From: Clostridia bacterium
Lineage (GTDB): Bacteria; Bacillota; DAOUPZ01
Direction: 5' to 3'
Length of the DNA: 64,000 bases
NCBI GenBank assembly: GCA_030625885.1
Contig: DAOUPZ010000005.1
Coordinates: forward strand, 1-64,000
The position numbers and the translations under genes were made by a program. Of the stretch, positions 16,360 to 27,009 are shown in pieces (position 1 is the first letter of the stretch; each line of letters starts with the position of its first letter). The notes beneath the pieces were generated by a model. That model was not told the DNA's origin, ran no database searches, and saw nothing but the letters and a program-made list of their open reading frames with translations.

Positions 16360-17916
16360 TTATACGATCTTAGTTGTCCAAGATTCACAATTCCATATAT
16401 CCGTTACAACATCCTTATAAAATTCTGGCTCATGACAAATTAAAAGAATACTACCCGTATATGCCTGTAACGCACGCTTCAGCTCTTCTTTAGCATCGAC
16501 ATCCAGATGATTTGTCGGCTCATCCAAGATAAGCAAATTGGTTTCCTTATTAATCAGTTTGCATAGACGTACTTTAGCCTGCTCACCACCGCTTAACACA
16601 ACCACTTTACTTTCAATATGTTTTGTTGTCAAGCCACATTTTGCTAAAGCTATACGAACTTCAAAATGACTGTATGCCGGAAATGCCCCCCAGAACTCTT
16701 CGATACACGTGTTGTAGTTCCCTTCCTTAATTTCCTGTTCAAAATACCCGATATGCAGATAGTCACCGAGTTCAACAGATCCAGATATAGGGTTAATCTC
16801 GCCAAGAATGCTTCTAAGAAGTGTTGTTTTTCCTAGCCCATTAGCTCCAATAAGTGCAATTTTCTGTCCCCGTTCCATACACAGATTCAAAGATTTAGAG
16901 AGTGGTTCGTTATACCCGATAACTAAATCCTTTGTTTCAAAAAGTAATTTACCAGAAGCTCTTGATTTTTTAAAATTGAATTCTGGTTTTGGTTTTTCTC
17001 TTTCAAGTTCAATTCGCTCCATTTTATCAAGCTTTTTCTGCCGAGACATCGCCATATTCCTCGTAGATACGCGTGCCTTATTTCTTGCAACAAAATCTTC
17101 AAGTGCCGCAATCTCTTGTTGCTGTCTTTTATATGCCGCTTCCACTTGCTGTTTCTTGGCTTCATAAACCTGAATAAATTTGTCATAGTTACCCACATAT
17201 CGGTTTAATTCTTGGTTCCCCATGTGATATATTAAGTTAATGACACTGTTGAGAAAGGGTATATCGTGAGAAATCAAAACAAAGGCATTTTCGTACTCTT
17301 TTAGATAACGCTTTAACCATTCAATGTGCTGTTCATCAAGATAGTTTGTAGGTTCATCCAAAAGAAGAATATCCGGCTTTTCAAGTAATAACTTTGCAAG
17401 AAGAACCTTCGTTCTCTGTCCGCCGCTAAGATCCTGTACATCCTTATCAAGCCCAATATCTTGTAACCCAAGGCCACGAGCAATTTCTTCAACTTTTGCA
17501 TCTATGATATAAAAATCGTTATTCGTTAAAACATCCTGTATGATGCCCAAATTTTCAAGCATCTTTTCCAGTTCCTCCGGTGTCGCTTCCGCCATTTTAT
17601 CGCATATCTGATTCATTTCAGCTTCCAAATTGAAGAGATATTGGAATGCACTCTTAAGGATATCACGAATCGTCTGACCTTTTTCGAGTGTTGTGTGTTG
17701 ATCGAGATAACCAATTCTAACACGTTTTGCCCACTCAATTTCACCATCATCCGGTTGTAATTTTCCAGTTATGATATTAATAAAAGTAGATTTCCCTTCT
17801 CCATTCGCTCCGATAAGGCCAATGTGTTCACCTTTCAAAAGTCGGAATGAGACATCGTTAAAAATTGCACGGTCACCAAATCCATGGCTTAGATTTTTTA
17901 CAGTTAATATACTCAT
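16360..17916 (-). CDS. ABC-F family ATPase (YkpA/YbiT-like)
   Basis: 518 residues with two complete ATPase cassettes and no membrane segment: Walker A GANGEGKST near 36-44 and GANGLGKTT near 356-364; signatures LSGGQRTKVLLAKLL and LSGGEQAKVRLCKL; Walker B LLDEPTNYLD and ILDEPTNHLD. The linker between them (about 240-315) is highly charged, as in ribosome-binding ABC-F proteins. Family members bind the ribosomal E site and act in translation or in protection from ribosome-targeting antibiotics; sequence alone does not decide. AGGAG lies 6 bases before the ATG. Monocistronic. Confidence 0.92.
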   Translation of the reverse strand: MSILTVKNLSHGFGDRAIFNDVSFRLLKGEHIGLIGANGEGKSTFINIITGKLQPDDGEIEWAKRVRIGYLDQHTTLEKGQTIRDILKSAFQYLFNLEAEMNQICDKMAEATPEELEKMLENLGIIQDVLTNNDFYIIDAKVEEIARGLGLQDIGLDKDVQDLSGGQRTKVLLAKLLLEKPDILLLDEPTNYLDEQHIEWLKRYLKEYENAFVLISHDIPFLNSVINLIYHMGNQELNRYVGNYDKFIQVYEAKKQQVEAAYKRQQQEIAALEDFVARNKARVSTRNMAMSRQKKLDKMERIELEREKPKPEFNFKKSRASGKLLFETKDLVIGYNEPLSKSLNLCMERGQKIALIGANGLGKTTLLRSILGEINPISGSVELGDYLHIGYFEQEIKEGNYNTCIEEFWGAFPAYSHFEVRIALAKCGLTTKHIESKVVVLSGGEQAKVRLCKLINKETNLLILDEPTNHLDVDAKEELKRALQAYTGSILLICHEPEFYKDVVTDIWNCESWTTKIV

Positions 17917-18078
17917 TTCATGCTCCTTTTCTAATGTTTCTGTTCAACTTCATACGTTGTAACTCAGTGTATTTAATTTTATGTCGTTCTGTAGCTGTTT
18001 TACAAAAATCCAAATACCCTTAAACACTATACAAACATACATGGTTAATTATATACGAATGGATCTTTTTTTTAAAGT

Positions 18079-18110
18079 AAAATAAAAAATGCATAACAGC
18101 TGTTATGCAT
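18079..18110 (-). terminator. Terminator of histidine kinase gene
   Basis: ATGCATAACAG and CTGTTATGCAT (18089-18110) form a 22-bp perfect palindrome followed on the minus strand by a T-rich tract. The stop codon TAA of the kinase gene (18103-18105) is inside the stem. Confidence 0.8.
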
Positions 18111-18861
18111 CTTCTTGACCTTGATATAGTGGAAGTGTAAAAGAAAACGTGCTGCCTTCCCCTCTTTCGCTATCAACCCAAATTTGCCCGCCCATCATTT
18201 GAACGAATTCTCTCACAATACTAAGCCCTAATCCCAGACCCCTTTGCCCCATTTCTAATGCTTCCTGACTCTGGTAATAGCGTTCAAATATTTTTTCCTG
18301 CTCCTCTGGAGCTATACCAATGCCTGTATCCGTTACAGAGACACGAATCATTCCTTCTTCATAAGGTATGACACACAAAATAATATTTCCATTTCGCGAC
18401 GAAAATTTGAACGCATTGGATAATAGGTTTGTTAAAATCTGTCTAACCTTGCTAGAATCACCATAAACTCTACACTCCGAACAATGGTTATCTACAATGA
18501 ATTCTATCTCTTTTTCCATAAAAAGAGGTATATATACATCAACAATAGAATCTAGAAACTCCCCTACTAAAAAAGCATCATTATTATAATAGATTTTCCC
18601 TAAATTACTCTTAACATAAATCATCATATTATCAATCATCTTCAATAACTCATTCGCATTACGATATATGACTCTGCCTGCTTTCTTTACTTTCTCAGGA
18701 TCCTTAACATTTCCTTGAGCTAAAAGGGAACTATATCCCATAATCCCGGCAAAAGGCGTTCGTAATTCATGATTCATTTGGGCAATAATTTCATCTTTTA
18801 ACCGCGACTTTTCTTCTAACCCCCGTATTTTTTCCTCCATAATTTTTTGTTCTTCTTTCAC
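18103..18861 (-). CDS. Orphan sensor histidine kinase, HisKA plus HATPase
   Basis: 252 residues. A short coiled coil (1-22) leads into the HisKA dimerisation domain with phospho-acceptor His in MNHELRTP (about residue 30) and the ATPase domain: N box NLLSNAFKFS, G1 DTGIGI, G2 GLGLGLSI. There is no sensor, PAS or membrane domain, so it is soluble; it resembles the C-terminal half of hybrid kinases. No response regulator is encoded nearby. The start is uncertain: GTG at 18861 lies close to GGGGA, while ATG eight codons in has a weak site. It may feed the sporulation phosphorelay, as many orphan kinases in spore-formers do, but that is inference. Confidence 0.88.
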   Translation of the reverse strand: MKEEQKIMEEKIRGLEEKSRLKDEIIAQMNHELRTPFAGIMGYSSLLAQGNVKDPEKVKKAGRVIYRNANELLKMIDNMMIYVKSNLGKIYYNNDAFLVGEFLDSIVDVYIPLFMEKEIEFIVDNHCSECRVYGDSSKVRQILTNLLSNAFKFSSRNGNIILCVIPYEEGMIRVSVTDTGIGIAPEEQEKIFERYYQSQEALEMGQRGLGLGLSIVREFVQMMGGQIWVDSERGEGSTFSFTLPLYQGQEDA

Positions 18862-19047
18862 TTCCCCAACACCCTCTTTTCTTAATAACCCCTAATTGTA
18901 AATTTCATAATAATACCTTAATGTTATCATTCTATTATTTTCCATATTTTCCTGCCTATTTATGAAAAAACTGCTTCGCTGTTTTTTTAATTCACAATTT
19001 ATAATGTATAATTCACAATTAAAAGACAATAATTTAAAAGTAAATTT

Positions 19048-19202
19048 GCAAATTGAATAGATATACTGTAGAAAAACATTTGGCGAGTACGGGCAGAACC
19101 TTACCCTTTTATAATAACTTTCAACGCAATGCTCCCACTTTACACCTTATTAAACTTTTCTTAGCATTCAAAGTTTTTCGGAAGTATATCTATTCAATTG
19201 CA
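19048..19202. repeat. MITE-like element with about 31-bp terminal inverted repeats
   Basis: AATTGAATAGATATACT at 19051-19067 is repeated exactly inverted at 19183-19199, and the match extends inward with a few mismatches (GAAAAAC at 19071-19077, complement GTTTTTC at 19173-19179). The 90-bp middle holds no convincing gene. It sits in the gap between the pyr operon terminator and the kinase gene. The rest of this gap (18862-19047) holds a hairpin with T-tracts at 18965-18986 and two direct copies of AATTCACAATT. Confidence 0.65.
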
Positions 19203-19227
19203 CTACCTTTTTTTCTAACTCTATTAA

Positions 19228-19251
19228 AAAAACAGCCTTTCGGCTGTTTTT
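19228..19251 (-). terminator. Terminator of the pyrimidine operon
   Basis: AAAAACAGCC, loop TTTC, GGCTGTTTTT: perfect 10-bp stem with T-tracts on both strands, 15 bases beyond the pyrE stop codon. Confidence 0.85.
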
Positions 19252-19265
19252 CTGCTCTTTTACCC

Positions 19266-19838
19266 TTATTTGCGACTGCCTGGCTTTACGATCGGAAGAC
19301 CTTGTTTACAAAATGGGCATTCTTCTGGTTCGAAAGACTGCACTTCCATAGAAAGTAAAGCAAACTGGGGAACACCAAATTGTACTTTCCCATTACTACG
19401 GTCAACCATTAACCCAACACCCATAACTTCTCCCTCATTTTCACGAACAAGATCAATGACTTCTTGTACAGATCCTCCGGTTGTAACCACATCTTCTACT
19501 ACTAAAACCTTTTCACCGGGCTTAACTGAAAAGCCACGTCGTAAAGCCATCTTACCATCAACCCGCTCAGTAAAGATTGATCTAACGCCCATTTGACGTG
19601 CAACTTCAAATGCAATAACAATTCCACCCATTGCTGGACCAATGACAACATCCACAGATTCATTTTTGAAATACTCAGCAATATCAGTACATAATTGAGT
19701 TGTATGTTCAGGATATTGAAGTACTTGCGCACATTGCAGATACTGACCGCTGTGTCTTCCAGACGTTAATTTAAAATGCCCCTCTTGCAGTACGTTTGTC
19801 TTTTTAAAAATATCAATGACTTCTTCTTTTGTTAACAT
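19266..19838 (-). CDS. pyrE: Orotate phosphoribosyltransferase
   Basis: 190 residues. Joins orotate and PRPP to orotidine 5'-phosphate, step five of UMP synthesis. The PRPP loop VLVVEDVVTTGGS (about 110-122), the flexible loop RRGFSVKPGEKV and the N-terminal LTSGRHSGQYLQC are all present. The C-terminal CPFCKQGLP with a CxxC is a feature of the clostridial/Thermus subtype rather than the E. coli type. It overlaps pyrF by 7 bases and is last in the operon. Confidence 0.96.
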   Translation of the reverse strand: MLTKEEVIDIFKKTNVLQEGHFKLTSGRHSGQYLQCAQVLQYPEHTTQLCTDIAEYFKNESVDVVIGPAMGGIVIAFEVARQMGVRSIFTERVDGKMALRRGFSVKPGEKVLVVEDVVTTGGSVQEVIDLVRENEGEVMGVGLMVDRSNGKVQFGVPQFALLSMEVQSFEPEECPFCKQGLPIVKPGSRK

Positions 19839-20572
19839 GATGTATTCATCCCTTTCTCCATTGATTCACAAATCATTTGTGCTGCTTGTACTGGATCTGA
19901 CGCTTGAGTAATCGGCCTTCCCACAACAACATAAGTCGCACCAACACGTAACGCATCTTCTGGCGTCATGGTGCGTTTCTGATCATTCTTTGCTGCCCAA
20001 TCAGGCCGCACGCCTGGTGTAACAATAGCGAATTGATCCCCGCACTGCTGCCGAATTACTTCAATTTCTCGCGGAGAAGCCACTACACCATCCAGGCCAG
20101 CTTCTTGAGCCATTTTTGCCCATTTTACCACTTGTGTTTCTACTTTCCCTGAAATACCTACATCTTCATTCAATGTCCGCTCATCAATACTGGTCAATAC
20201 GGTTACTGCAAGCAATAGCGGGCAAGGTTTCCCCATTTTTTCTGCTGCTTCCCGAGTTGAAATTGCTGTCTGTCGCATCATTTCCATACCACCTGCCGCA
20301 TGAACGTTAAACATATAAACGCCCATACGTGCTGCCACTTCACCGGCTTTTTTCACCGTATTCGGAATATCATGAAATTTTAAATCAAGAAAGACTTTTT
20401 CGCCACGTTCATGCAAAAAATCAATGATCTTGGGACCCTCCGCAGTATAAAGCTGCATGCCTACTTTCCACATGCCAACATGGCCCGTCAATTTTTCGAT
20501 AAGACTTTCCGCTGACTGCAAATCAGGCACATCCAGGGCAACAATCAAACGTTCTTTAGCGGATAATGTCAT
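19832..20572 (-). CDS. pyrF: Orotidine-5'-phosphate decarboxylase
   Basis: 246 residues; converts OMP to UMP. The active-site string FLDLKFHDIPNTV (about 62-74) carries the Lys and Asp of the catalytic array, and GVRPDWAAKNDQKR is the phosphate-binding loop of class 1 enzymes. Start chosen at ATG 20572, 7 bases after AGGAGG; a GTG one codon earlier is also possible. It is divided from pyrD by about 340 bases of repetitive DNA but keeps the orientation and sense of the operon. Confidence 0.96.
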   Translation of the reverse strand: MTLSAKERLIVALDVPDLQSAESLIEKLTGHVGMWKVGMQLYTAEGPKIIDFLHERGEKVFLDLKFHDIPNTVKKAGEVAARMGVYMFNVHAAGGMEMMRQTAISTREAAEKMGKPCPLLLAVTVLTSIDERTLNEDVGISGKVETQVVKWAKMAQEAGLDGVVASPREIEVIRQQCGDQFAIVTPGVRPDWAAKNDQKRTMTPEDALRVGATYVVVGRPITQASDPVQAAQMICESMEKGMNTSC

Positions 20573-20639
20573 CACGCCACCTCCTATAAATAATTAACCT
20601 AATTCTTCTATATTAGTATCCAAAAAAGCGTAATAATAT

Positions 20640-20910
20640 CTTTATAGCTGGCAGGTAGCTCGTTCCTTTCAGTCACTTGTAGCAGGTGGGAGGTAGGACT
20701 TAACTTGATAACTCCAGCTTTTCGCTTTCATATAATAAGAGTGAAGAGTGAAGAACGCTCCCGGAGGTCGCTGGAAGAAAAAGATCAAGGAATTCAAAAT
20801 ATTATTTTTTTCTTTTCTCTTCATTCTTCCAGCAGCCAAAGGCTGCGATCTTCACTCTTTCTTTAATCTTTCCCTACCTGCTACCTGCTGGTTGCTACCT
20901 GCTATATTTC
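20640..20910. repeat. Nested low-complexity foldback between pyrD and pyrF
   Basis: No gene seen. Words of the left half reappear inverted in the right half: GGCAGGTAGC / GTAGCAGGTGGGAGGTAGG against CTACCTGCTACCTGCTGG near 20873; GAGTGAAGAGTGAAGA against TCTTCACTC near 20850; CGCTGGAAGAA against TTCTTCCAGCAGC near 20825. CTACCTGCT is also repeated directly three times. The whole could fold back as a long imperfect hairpin in the transcript of the operon. Confidence 0.6.
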
Positions 20911-20913
20911 AAT

Positions 20914-21834
20914 TTATATTTGCAAGCTTCCAATAAGCTCATGAATGTCTTTCATGCCTTCTTCTTCTAAATATTGCTCTATGCCATTTACGATGTCCAT
21001 TGTCGCATGGGGATTAACAAAATTAGCTGTCCCTACCGCTACTGCAGAAGCCCCTGCGATTAAGAACTCGACCGCATCTTCGGCAGTCATGATGCCCCCC
21101 ATCCCAATAATAGGAATGTCAATCGCACCTGCCACCTGCCATACCATCCGTAAAGCAACCGGCTTAACCGCGGGTCCTGATAATCCGCCTACAATGTTCG
21201 CTAAGCGAGGCTTGCGGGTCTTAGCATCAATACTCATTCCTAATAGTGTGTTAATCAACGAAACCGCATCTGCACCTGCTTCTTCCACACTTTTGGCAAT
21301 CTCTACAATACTGGTCACATTAGGCGATAACTTCGCGATAAGAGGCAATTGAGTAACTTTCCGCACGGCACCAATCACATCCTGCGCCATGGAACATTGT
21401 GTCCCGAAAGCAATCCCACCTTGTTTTACATTAGGACAAGAAATGTTCACTTCTAGCGCTGCAATCCCTTCTTCTCGATCCAATCGTGCTGCTAATTCAG
21501 CGTAATCTGCAGCGGAGTTTCCAGCAATGTTAACAACAACCGGAACATCATGCTGTTTTAGAAATGGCATTTCATGTGCAAGAAAATAATCAACACCTGG
21601 ATTCTCCAAACCGACAGCATTTAACATCCCTGCTGGTGTTTCTGCTATACGAGGCACCTTATTCCCCGCCTTCGGTTTTAAAGTTGTCCCTTTAACAACA
21701 ATTGCACCTAAGCGATTTAAATCTAGATATGGAGCATATTCCTTACCAAACCCAAAAGTTCCCGATGCCGTCATGACAGGATTATTCATCTTTAAACCAC
21801 CAATATTAACAGCTAACGAGGGTTTATTCTTCAT
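20914..21834 (-). CDS. pyrD: Dihydroorotate dehydrogenase B, catalytic subunit
   Basis: 306 residues, FMN-binding barrel. The active-site loop [11 protein letters not shown] has the Cys typical of class 1B enzymes, and the FMN-binding [29 protein letters not shown] is intact. Class 1B enzymes pair with an iron-sulfur/FAD subunit (PyrK) to pass electrons to NAD+. pyrK lies directly upstream, overlapping by 11 bases, which supports this pairing. Confidence 0.96.
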   Translation of the reverse strand: MKNKPSLAVNIGGLKMNNPVMTASGTFGFGKEYAPYLDLNRLGAIVVKGTTLKPKAGNKVPRIAETPAGMLNAVGLENPGVDYFLAHEMPFLKQHDVPVVVNIAGNSAADYAELAARLDREEGIAALEVNISCPNVKQGGIAFGTQCSMAQDVIGAVRKVTQLPLIAKLSPNVTSIVEIAKSVEEAGADAVSLINTLLGMSIDAKTRKPRLANIVGGLSGPAVKPVALRMVWQVAGAIDIPIIGMGGIMTAEDAVEFLIAGASAVAVGTANFVNPHATMDIVNGIEQYLEEEGMKDIHELIGSLQI

Positions 21835-22624
21835 CCCAAATCACCTCCTCAGCCTCAAAAACCGGCCCATCAACACATACTTTTTTATAAGTAAAAGCAC
21901 TATCTTCGGGCACTTTAATAGAGCAGGCACAAGATAAACAGGCACCAACACCGCATCCCATCTTTTCTTCTAAAGAAACCTGACATGGAATATTAGCAGC
22001 CATTGCCTGCTGCGCTACTTCCTTTAACATGCCATGGGGACCACATGTTAATATCTGATTAATATTACAGGTTCTGATAACCTCTGGCAGCATATGGGTC
22101 ACCAATCCCTTCAAACCACTGCTGCCATCAACGGTCCAAATAAAGATTTGGTCACTATACAGTCTAAAATCATCTTCTACATAAACATGTGAACGTGATT
22201 GAGCACCCAATAGGGTAACAATTTCAAAACCCTGTTTCTTAATATCTTGCGCTACTGAAAGTAAAGGCGCAATACCAATCCCGCCACCTACTAATACATA
22301 TAGGCCATTCCCTTTTTTCAAACTAAAACCATTCCCCAAGGGCCCCATCAAATCTACATATTCTCCCGGACGCATTTGGGATAAAAGCGCAGTTCCTTTC
22401 CCTTTAACCTGATAAAGGAAAAACAATTCACCTGTTTTACTCCGATATTGATGAATACTGATTGGCCGACGTAATAATGGATCATATTCCGCGCCGCAGC
22501 GAACATGAAAAAACTGACCACTTTTCACTTCCTTTGCTATTTCCGGCGCTTCAACCACCATCCGAAAGACATCAGGTCCTACTTGTTCATTAAATAAAAT
22601 CCTCGCTTGCATTTGTTGCGACAT
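21824..22624 (-). CDS. pyrK: Dihydroorotate dehydrogenase B, electron transfer subunit
   Basis: 266 residues from ATG 22624, which has AAAGGAGG 8 bases upstream; the frame is open upstream into pyrC but without a good site. FAD-binding [15 protein letters not shown]-binding [10 protein letters not shown] and CGPHGM, and a [2Fe-2S] cluster motif [11 protein letters not shown] plus a later CVDGPVF give the full cysteine set. It takes electrons from PyrD and passes them to NAD+. Sits between pyrC and pyrD. Confidence 0.96.
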   Translation of the reverse strand: MSQQMQARILFNEQVGPDVFRMVVEAPEIAKEVKSGQFFHVRCGAEYDPLLRRPISIHQYRSKTGELFFLYQVKGKGTALLSQMRPGEYVDLMGPLGNGFSLKKGNGLYVLVGGGIGIAPLLSVAQDIKKQGFEIVTLLGAQSRSHVYVEDDFRLYSDQIFIWTVDGSSGLKGLVTHMLPEVIRTCNINQILTCGPHGMLKEVAQQAMAANIPCQVSLEEKMGCGVGACLSCACSIKVPEDSAFTYKKVCVDGPVFEAEEVIWDEE

Positions 22625-22641
22625 GAAACACCCTCCTTTCG

Positions 22642-23928
22642 CTAAACAAGTTCCCCATTCTTCATCACAATTTTTCCACTTACAATTGTCATGATTGGCC
22701 ATCCTTTTAGATTCCAGCCATGAAAGGGCGAATTTTTCCCTTTAGAAGCAAATTGGCTGACATCCACTGTTTTTTGCTGATCTAAATCAATAATAGTAAT
22801 ATCAGCTTCTACACCCGCCTTTAATGTTCCTTTATTAATTCCTAATATTCGTGCAGGATTAACGGTCATCTTTTCGATAGCCTGAGCAAAAGTCAATGTC
22901 CCTTTGTGCACCAGTTCTGTTATCACTAAAGGAATCAGTGTTTCTAGACCCGATATTCCAAACAACGCATTGTCAAATTCAACTTCTTTTTCTTCAATCG
23001 CATGAGGCGCATGATCTGTTGCAATGACTTCTATGGTTCCATCTCTTAACCCTTCTTTGATCGCTGCTACATCTTCCGCACGTCTCAGGGGTGGATTAAC
23101 TTTTAAATTGGTATCAAAGCTGTGCAAAGCCGTTTCATCCAACGCAAAATGATGTGGCATTGCTTCAGCTGTGACGGGTAAACCAGCCGCTTTGGCACGG
23201 CGAATCATTTCAACACTCTGAGCAGTACTGACATGACAAACATGCACATGTGCGCCTGTCAGCTCACTAAGCATGATTTCCCGTGCTACCATAATGGACT
23301 CAGCAATAGCCGGCATGCCTTTAAGCCCTAGTAAAGTAGACATTCTTCCTTCATTAATCACACCATGAGCTGCAAGATTTTTATCTTCACAATGAGAAAG
23401 AACGGGTAGTTCAAACATTTTCGCATATTCCATCGCATGACGCATCTTTTCCCCATTCATTACTGGGTTACCATCATCCGTAATGGCTACAATACCAGCC
23501 GCTTTTAAATCTCCAATTTCCGTCAAACGTTCCCCTTGTAACCCGTTCGTAATTGCCCCAACAGGATAAACATGAACCATACCTTCTAACTGAGCCTTGT
23601 TTTTCACAAACTCTACAGTTGCCTGTTGGTCAATCACAGGTTTGGTATTAGGCATACAAGCCAGTGAAGTTACCCCGCCTTTTGCAGCGCTACGGGTTCC
23701 TGTCGCAATCGTTTCTTTGTATTCGTATCCGGGTTCCCGTAAATGAACATGCATATCAATTATACCTGGAATAACATATTTTCCCTGTACATCAACGGTT
23801 TGATCTGCAGCACGTTCAATATTCTTTTCCACAGCTGCGATCCTGCCGTCTTCAATATAGATATCTTTAACACCTTCTATTCCCTGGGAAGCATCCATTA
23901 CATAACCATTTTTGAGTAATATCTTCAT
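22642..23928 (-). CDS. pyrC: Dihydroorotase
   Basis: 428 residues, class I dihydroorotase. Metal ligands are visible in HVHLREPG (His59-x-His61 region), the DDG stretch [22 protein letters not shown] and the catalytic [11 protein letters not shown]. It cyclises carbamoyl-aspartate to dihydroorotate. Its start overlaps the end of pyrB by 4 bases (ATGA). Confidence 0.97.
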   Translation of the reverse strand: MKILLKNGYVMDASQGIEGVKDIYIEDGRIAAVEKNIERAADQTVDVQGKYVIPGIIDMHVHLREPGYEYKETIATGTRSAAKGGVTSLACMPNTKPVIDQQATVEFVKNKAQLEGMVHVYPVGAITNGLQGERLTEIGDLKAAGIVAITDDGNPVMNGEKMRHAMEYAKMFELPVLSHCEDKNLAAHGVINEGRMSTLLGLKGMPAIAESIMVAREIMLSELTGAHVHVCHVSTAQSVEMIRRAKAAGLPVTAEAMPHHFALDETALHSFDTNLKVNPPLRRAEDVAAIKEGLRDGTIEVIATDHAPHAIEEKEVEFDNALFGISGLETLIPLVITELVHKGTLTFAQAIEKMTVNPARILGINKGTLKAGVEADITIIDLDQQKTVDVSQFASKGKNSPFHGWNLKGWPIMTIVSGKIVMKNGELV

Positions 23929-24854
23929 ACCTCCCCACCTCCTCCTGCCAATAAGTAGAGTAACGCCATACGAATTGCAAGACCATTGGTTACTTGATCT
24001 AAAATCGCAGACTGATTTGAATCGGCTACATCAGGGGTAATTTCCACCCCACGATTAATCGGTCCAGGGTGCATAACTAAAACATCTTTAGCAGCATACT
24101 TTAAACGTTCGTGATTAATACCGTAAAGACGAGAATATTCTCTTAAGCTTGGAAATAATCCTTTTTCTTGTCGTTCTTGTTGAATCCGTAATACTTGTAT
24201 CACATCGGCATCCTTGATGGCTTCTTCCACATTTGTACAAGCCTTAATCCCCAAACTTTGCAACTCTGGCGGCAACAACGTATTAGGTCCAGCAACAACA
24301 ACTTCTGCTCCCATCTTGGTAAGCCCCCATATATCGGAACGTGCCACACGACTATGAAGAATATCCCCCACAATAGCTACTTTTAATCCTGCAACTTGCC
24401 CTTTCTTCTCTCGAATGGTATAAAGATCCAAAAGCGCCTGTGTGGGATGTTCATGCGTCCCATCGCCTGCATTGATTACGCCTGCTTTAATTGTTTGACC
24501 TACCAAGTGTGGTGCACCCGACATGCCATGTCGAATAATGACCACATCAGCGCCAAGCGCCTGCAATGTTAATGCCGTATCTTTGAGACTTTCTCCTTTG
24601 ACAATACTGCTGGCACTTGTCGAAATATTAATGACATCAGCACTCATCCGTTTGCCAGCCAATTCAAAGGAAGTTCGAGTGCGAGTACTCGGCTCATAAA
24701 ATAAATTAATAACGGTCTTTCCTCGCAATGTAGGAATTTTTTTAATCGGACGTAACGTTATTTCTTTAAAAGGCACTGCTGTATCTAAAATATATTCAAT
24801 TTCTTCTCGAGACATTTCCTGCAACCCTAAAATATCTTTTCTGTTGAAACTCAT
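23925..24854 (-). CDS. pyrB: Aspartate carbamoyltransferase catalytic subunit
   Basis: 309 residues. Carbamoyl-phosphate loop STRTRTSFE (about 55-63), the lid KGESLKDT, aspartate-binding [11 protein letters not shown] and [11 protein letters not shown] are all intact. It makes carbamoyl-aspartate, the first committed step. No pyrI regulatory subunit is present, as in other Firmicutes. It is separated from uraA by a terminator-like hairpin. Confidence 0.97.
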   Translation of the reverse strand: MSFNRKDILGLQEMSREEIEYILDTAVPFKEITLRPIKKIPTLRGKTVINLFYEPSTRTRTSFELAGKRMSADVINISTSASSIVKGESLKDTALTLQALGADVVIIRHGMSGAPHLVGQTIKAGVINAGDGTHEHPTQALLDLYTIREKKGQVAGLKVAIVGDILHSRVARSDIWGLTKMGAEVVVAGPNTLLPPELQSLGIKACTNVEEAIKDADVIQVLRIQQERQEKGLFPSLREYSRLYGINHERLKYAAKDVLVMHPGPINRGVEITPDVADSNQSAILDQVTNGLAIRMALLYLLAGGGGEV

Positions 24855-24916
24855 TGTATACCGTCACTCCTTTCATATAATATCTCACCCATCATCTTCA
24901 TACTTATTATTTATCG

Positions 24917-24940
24917 AAAAACAGCCATTTGGCTGTTTTT
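24917..24940 (-). terminator. Intercistronic terminator between uraA and pyrB
   Basis: AAAAACAGCC, loop ATTT, GGCTGTTTTT: perfect 10-bp stem with T-tract. I see no PyrR-binding loop or antiterminator in the preceding 40 bases or in the 3' end of uraA, and no promoter in the 62 bases before pyrB, so the downstream genes depend on readthrough. Confidence 0.8.
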
Positions 24941-24980
24941 CTTATACTTCTTTTAATACTTTTTCTTTTTCAGAATCATT

Positions 24981-26287
24981 TTAATCGGTTTCCAGAATAG
25001 AATCTTTTTCAAGATTTGATTCCTTATCTTTAGGCAATACCATATTGAGAATAATACCGGTAATGGTTGCCAATCCCATACCTTGCAGCGTAATAGGACC
25101 CATTTCAATGGCCATTCCACCAATTCCCAAAACTAAAATGGTAGAAGCAATAATTAGGTTTCTGGTATCTTCTAAATTAGTATGAGCATCAATTAATGTA
25201 CGCATACCTGTGCTGGCAATCATTCCGAAAAGCAAAATGGTAATTCCTCCCATGACGCCAGGCGGAATCGTAGATATCAACACACTAAGTTTATTTACAC
25301 AACTTAAAGTAATTGCTAAGCAAGCAGCCACCGTTACAACATAGGTTTTATATACTTTTGTCATAGCAATAACACCCACATTTTCGCCATAAGTTGTATT
25401 AGGCGGCCCACCGATAAAACCTGACAATGCTGTTGCCAATCCATCCCCAAGTAACGTACGATGTAAGCCGGGTTCTTTGACAAAATTTTCTTTTGTTACT
25501 TTACTTAAAACCAGCACATCTCCTAAATGTTCTACCACCGTAACTAAAGCAATAGGGGCAATAATGATAATAGCTGATATATTAAAAGTCGGATGTACAA
25601 GTTTGGGAAACGCAAACCAAGGTGCAGCAGTAATTTTACCCAAATCGATTAAAGTTGTGGGTTCCATTCCAAGTGCACTCTGAATAAATGGATAAACGAT
25701 TGCAAATAAATATCCAGAAATAATTCCTATCAAAATAGGAATAACCTTCAAAAAACCTTTCGCAAAACGACTGATAACAATGGTAACCGCCAACGTAAAG
25801 AATGCAACGGGAATATTAGATTTAGCCATTCCTACTGCCACAGGCGCAAGCCCTAACCCAATGGTCATAATAACAGGTCCAATGACAATGGGTGGTAAAA
25901 AACGATCGATAAACCCGGTCCCTGTCATTTTAACAATTGTAGAAAAAATGACATAAATAAAACCAGCTGCAATACAGCCACCCAAAGCTGCTTTATACCC
26001 AAATTTTGTTGCGGCAACAATGATAGGTGTAATAAAAGCAAAGGATGAACCTAAATAAGCTGGTACTTTACCTTTAGTAATAAAATGAAATAATAACGTG
26101 CCAAGACCCGCAGCCAGTAATGCTAACGACGGTGTCAGCGGTGAAGACATTCCCGCATCATTTAAAGCTTGAGAAACTAAAATCGGTACAAGAACGGTTG
26201 CCCCAAACATTGCAAATAAATGTTGAAATCCTAACGGTATTGCTTTAATTAACGGAACCTTCCCCTGCGTTTTCATCATCTGATTCA

Positions 26288-26288
<1 letters not shown>
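24981..26288 (-). CDS. uraA: Uracil/xanthine permease (PyrP/UraA)
   Basis: 435 residues with about 14 hydrophobic segments in the NAT/NCS2 pattern. The motifs AYLGSSFAFITPI, the GGPPNTTYGENVGVIAMTKV substrate-site loop and the GGITILLFGMIASTGMR segment identify a uracil permease. Its ATG shares one base with the pyrR stop codon. It brings uracil in for the salvage route that PyrR monitors. Confidence 0.94.
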
Positions 26289-26833
<545 letters not shown>

Positions 26834-26855
26834 TTACCCCCACCTCCTTATTTGC

Positions 26856-26956
26856 AAAAAAAAGCCTTCTTACACTAGTAAGAAGGCATAATATACCATG
26901 AATATACGACAATATTCATCCCATCTCCTTACCAGTCTCTCGTACTAGTTTAAAGG
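26856..26956 (-). promoter_or_regulatory. PyrR-binding attenuator of the pyr operon
   Basis: On the minus strand: a PyrR loop at 26927-26956 (outer CCTT/AAGG, inner ACTAGT/ACTGGT, loop ACGAGAG, close to the Bacillus loop consensus but one base shorter), then a terminator at 26864-26887 (GCCTTCTTAC, loop, GTAAGAAGGC) followed by eight T. The CTAGTA of the first hairpin can pair with TACTAG of the terminator, giving the antiterminator. UMP-bound PyrR would hold the first hairpin and allow termination. Confidence 0.85.
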
Positions 26957-26980
26957 TGACACCCTATTCTTTTCTCACTT

Positions 26981-27009
26981 AGTTTAACATCATCAATAAG
27001 GCTTGTCAA
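26981..27009 (-). promoter_or_regulatory. Promoter of the pyr operon
   Basis: Minus strand TTGACA (27004-27009), 17-base spacer, TAAACT (26981-26986). The -35 overlaps the stop codon of rluD, so the pyr operon begins directly at the end of the preceding unit. Confidence 0.7.

Noticed and set aside
20748-20936. 62-codon plus-strand frame between pyrD and pyrF
   Set aside because: Lies wholly in low-complexity foldback sequence, on the opposite strand to the operon, with no ribosome site.
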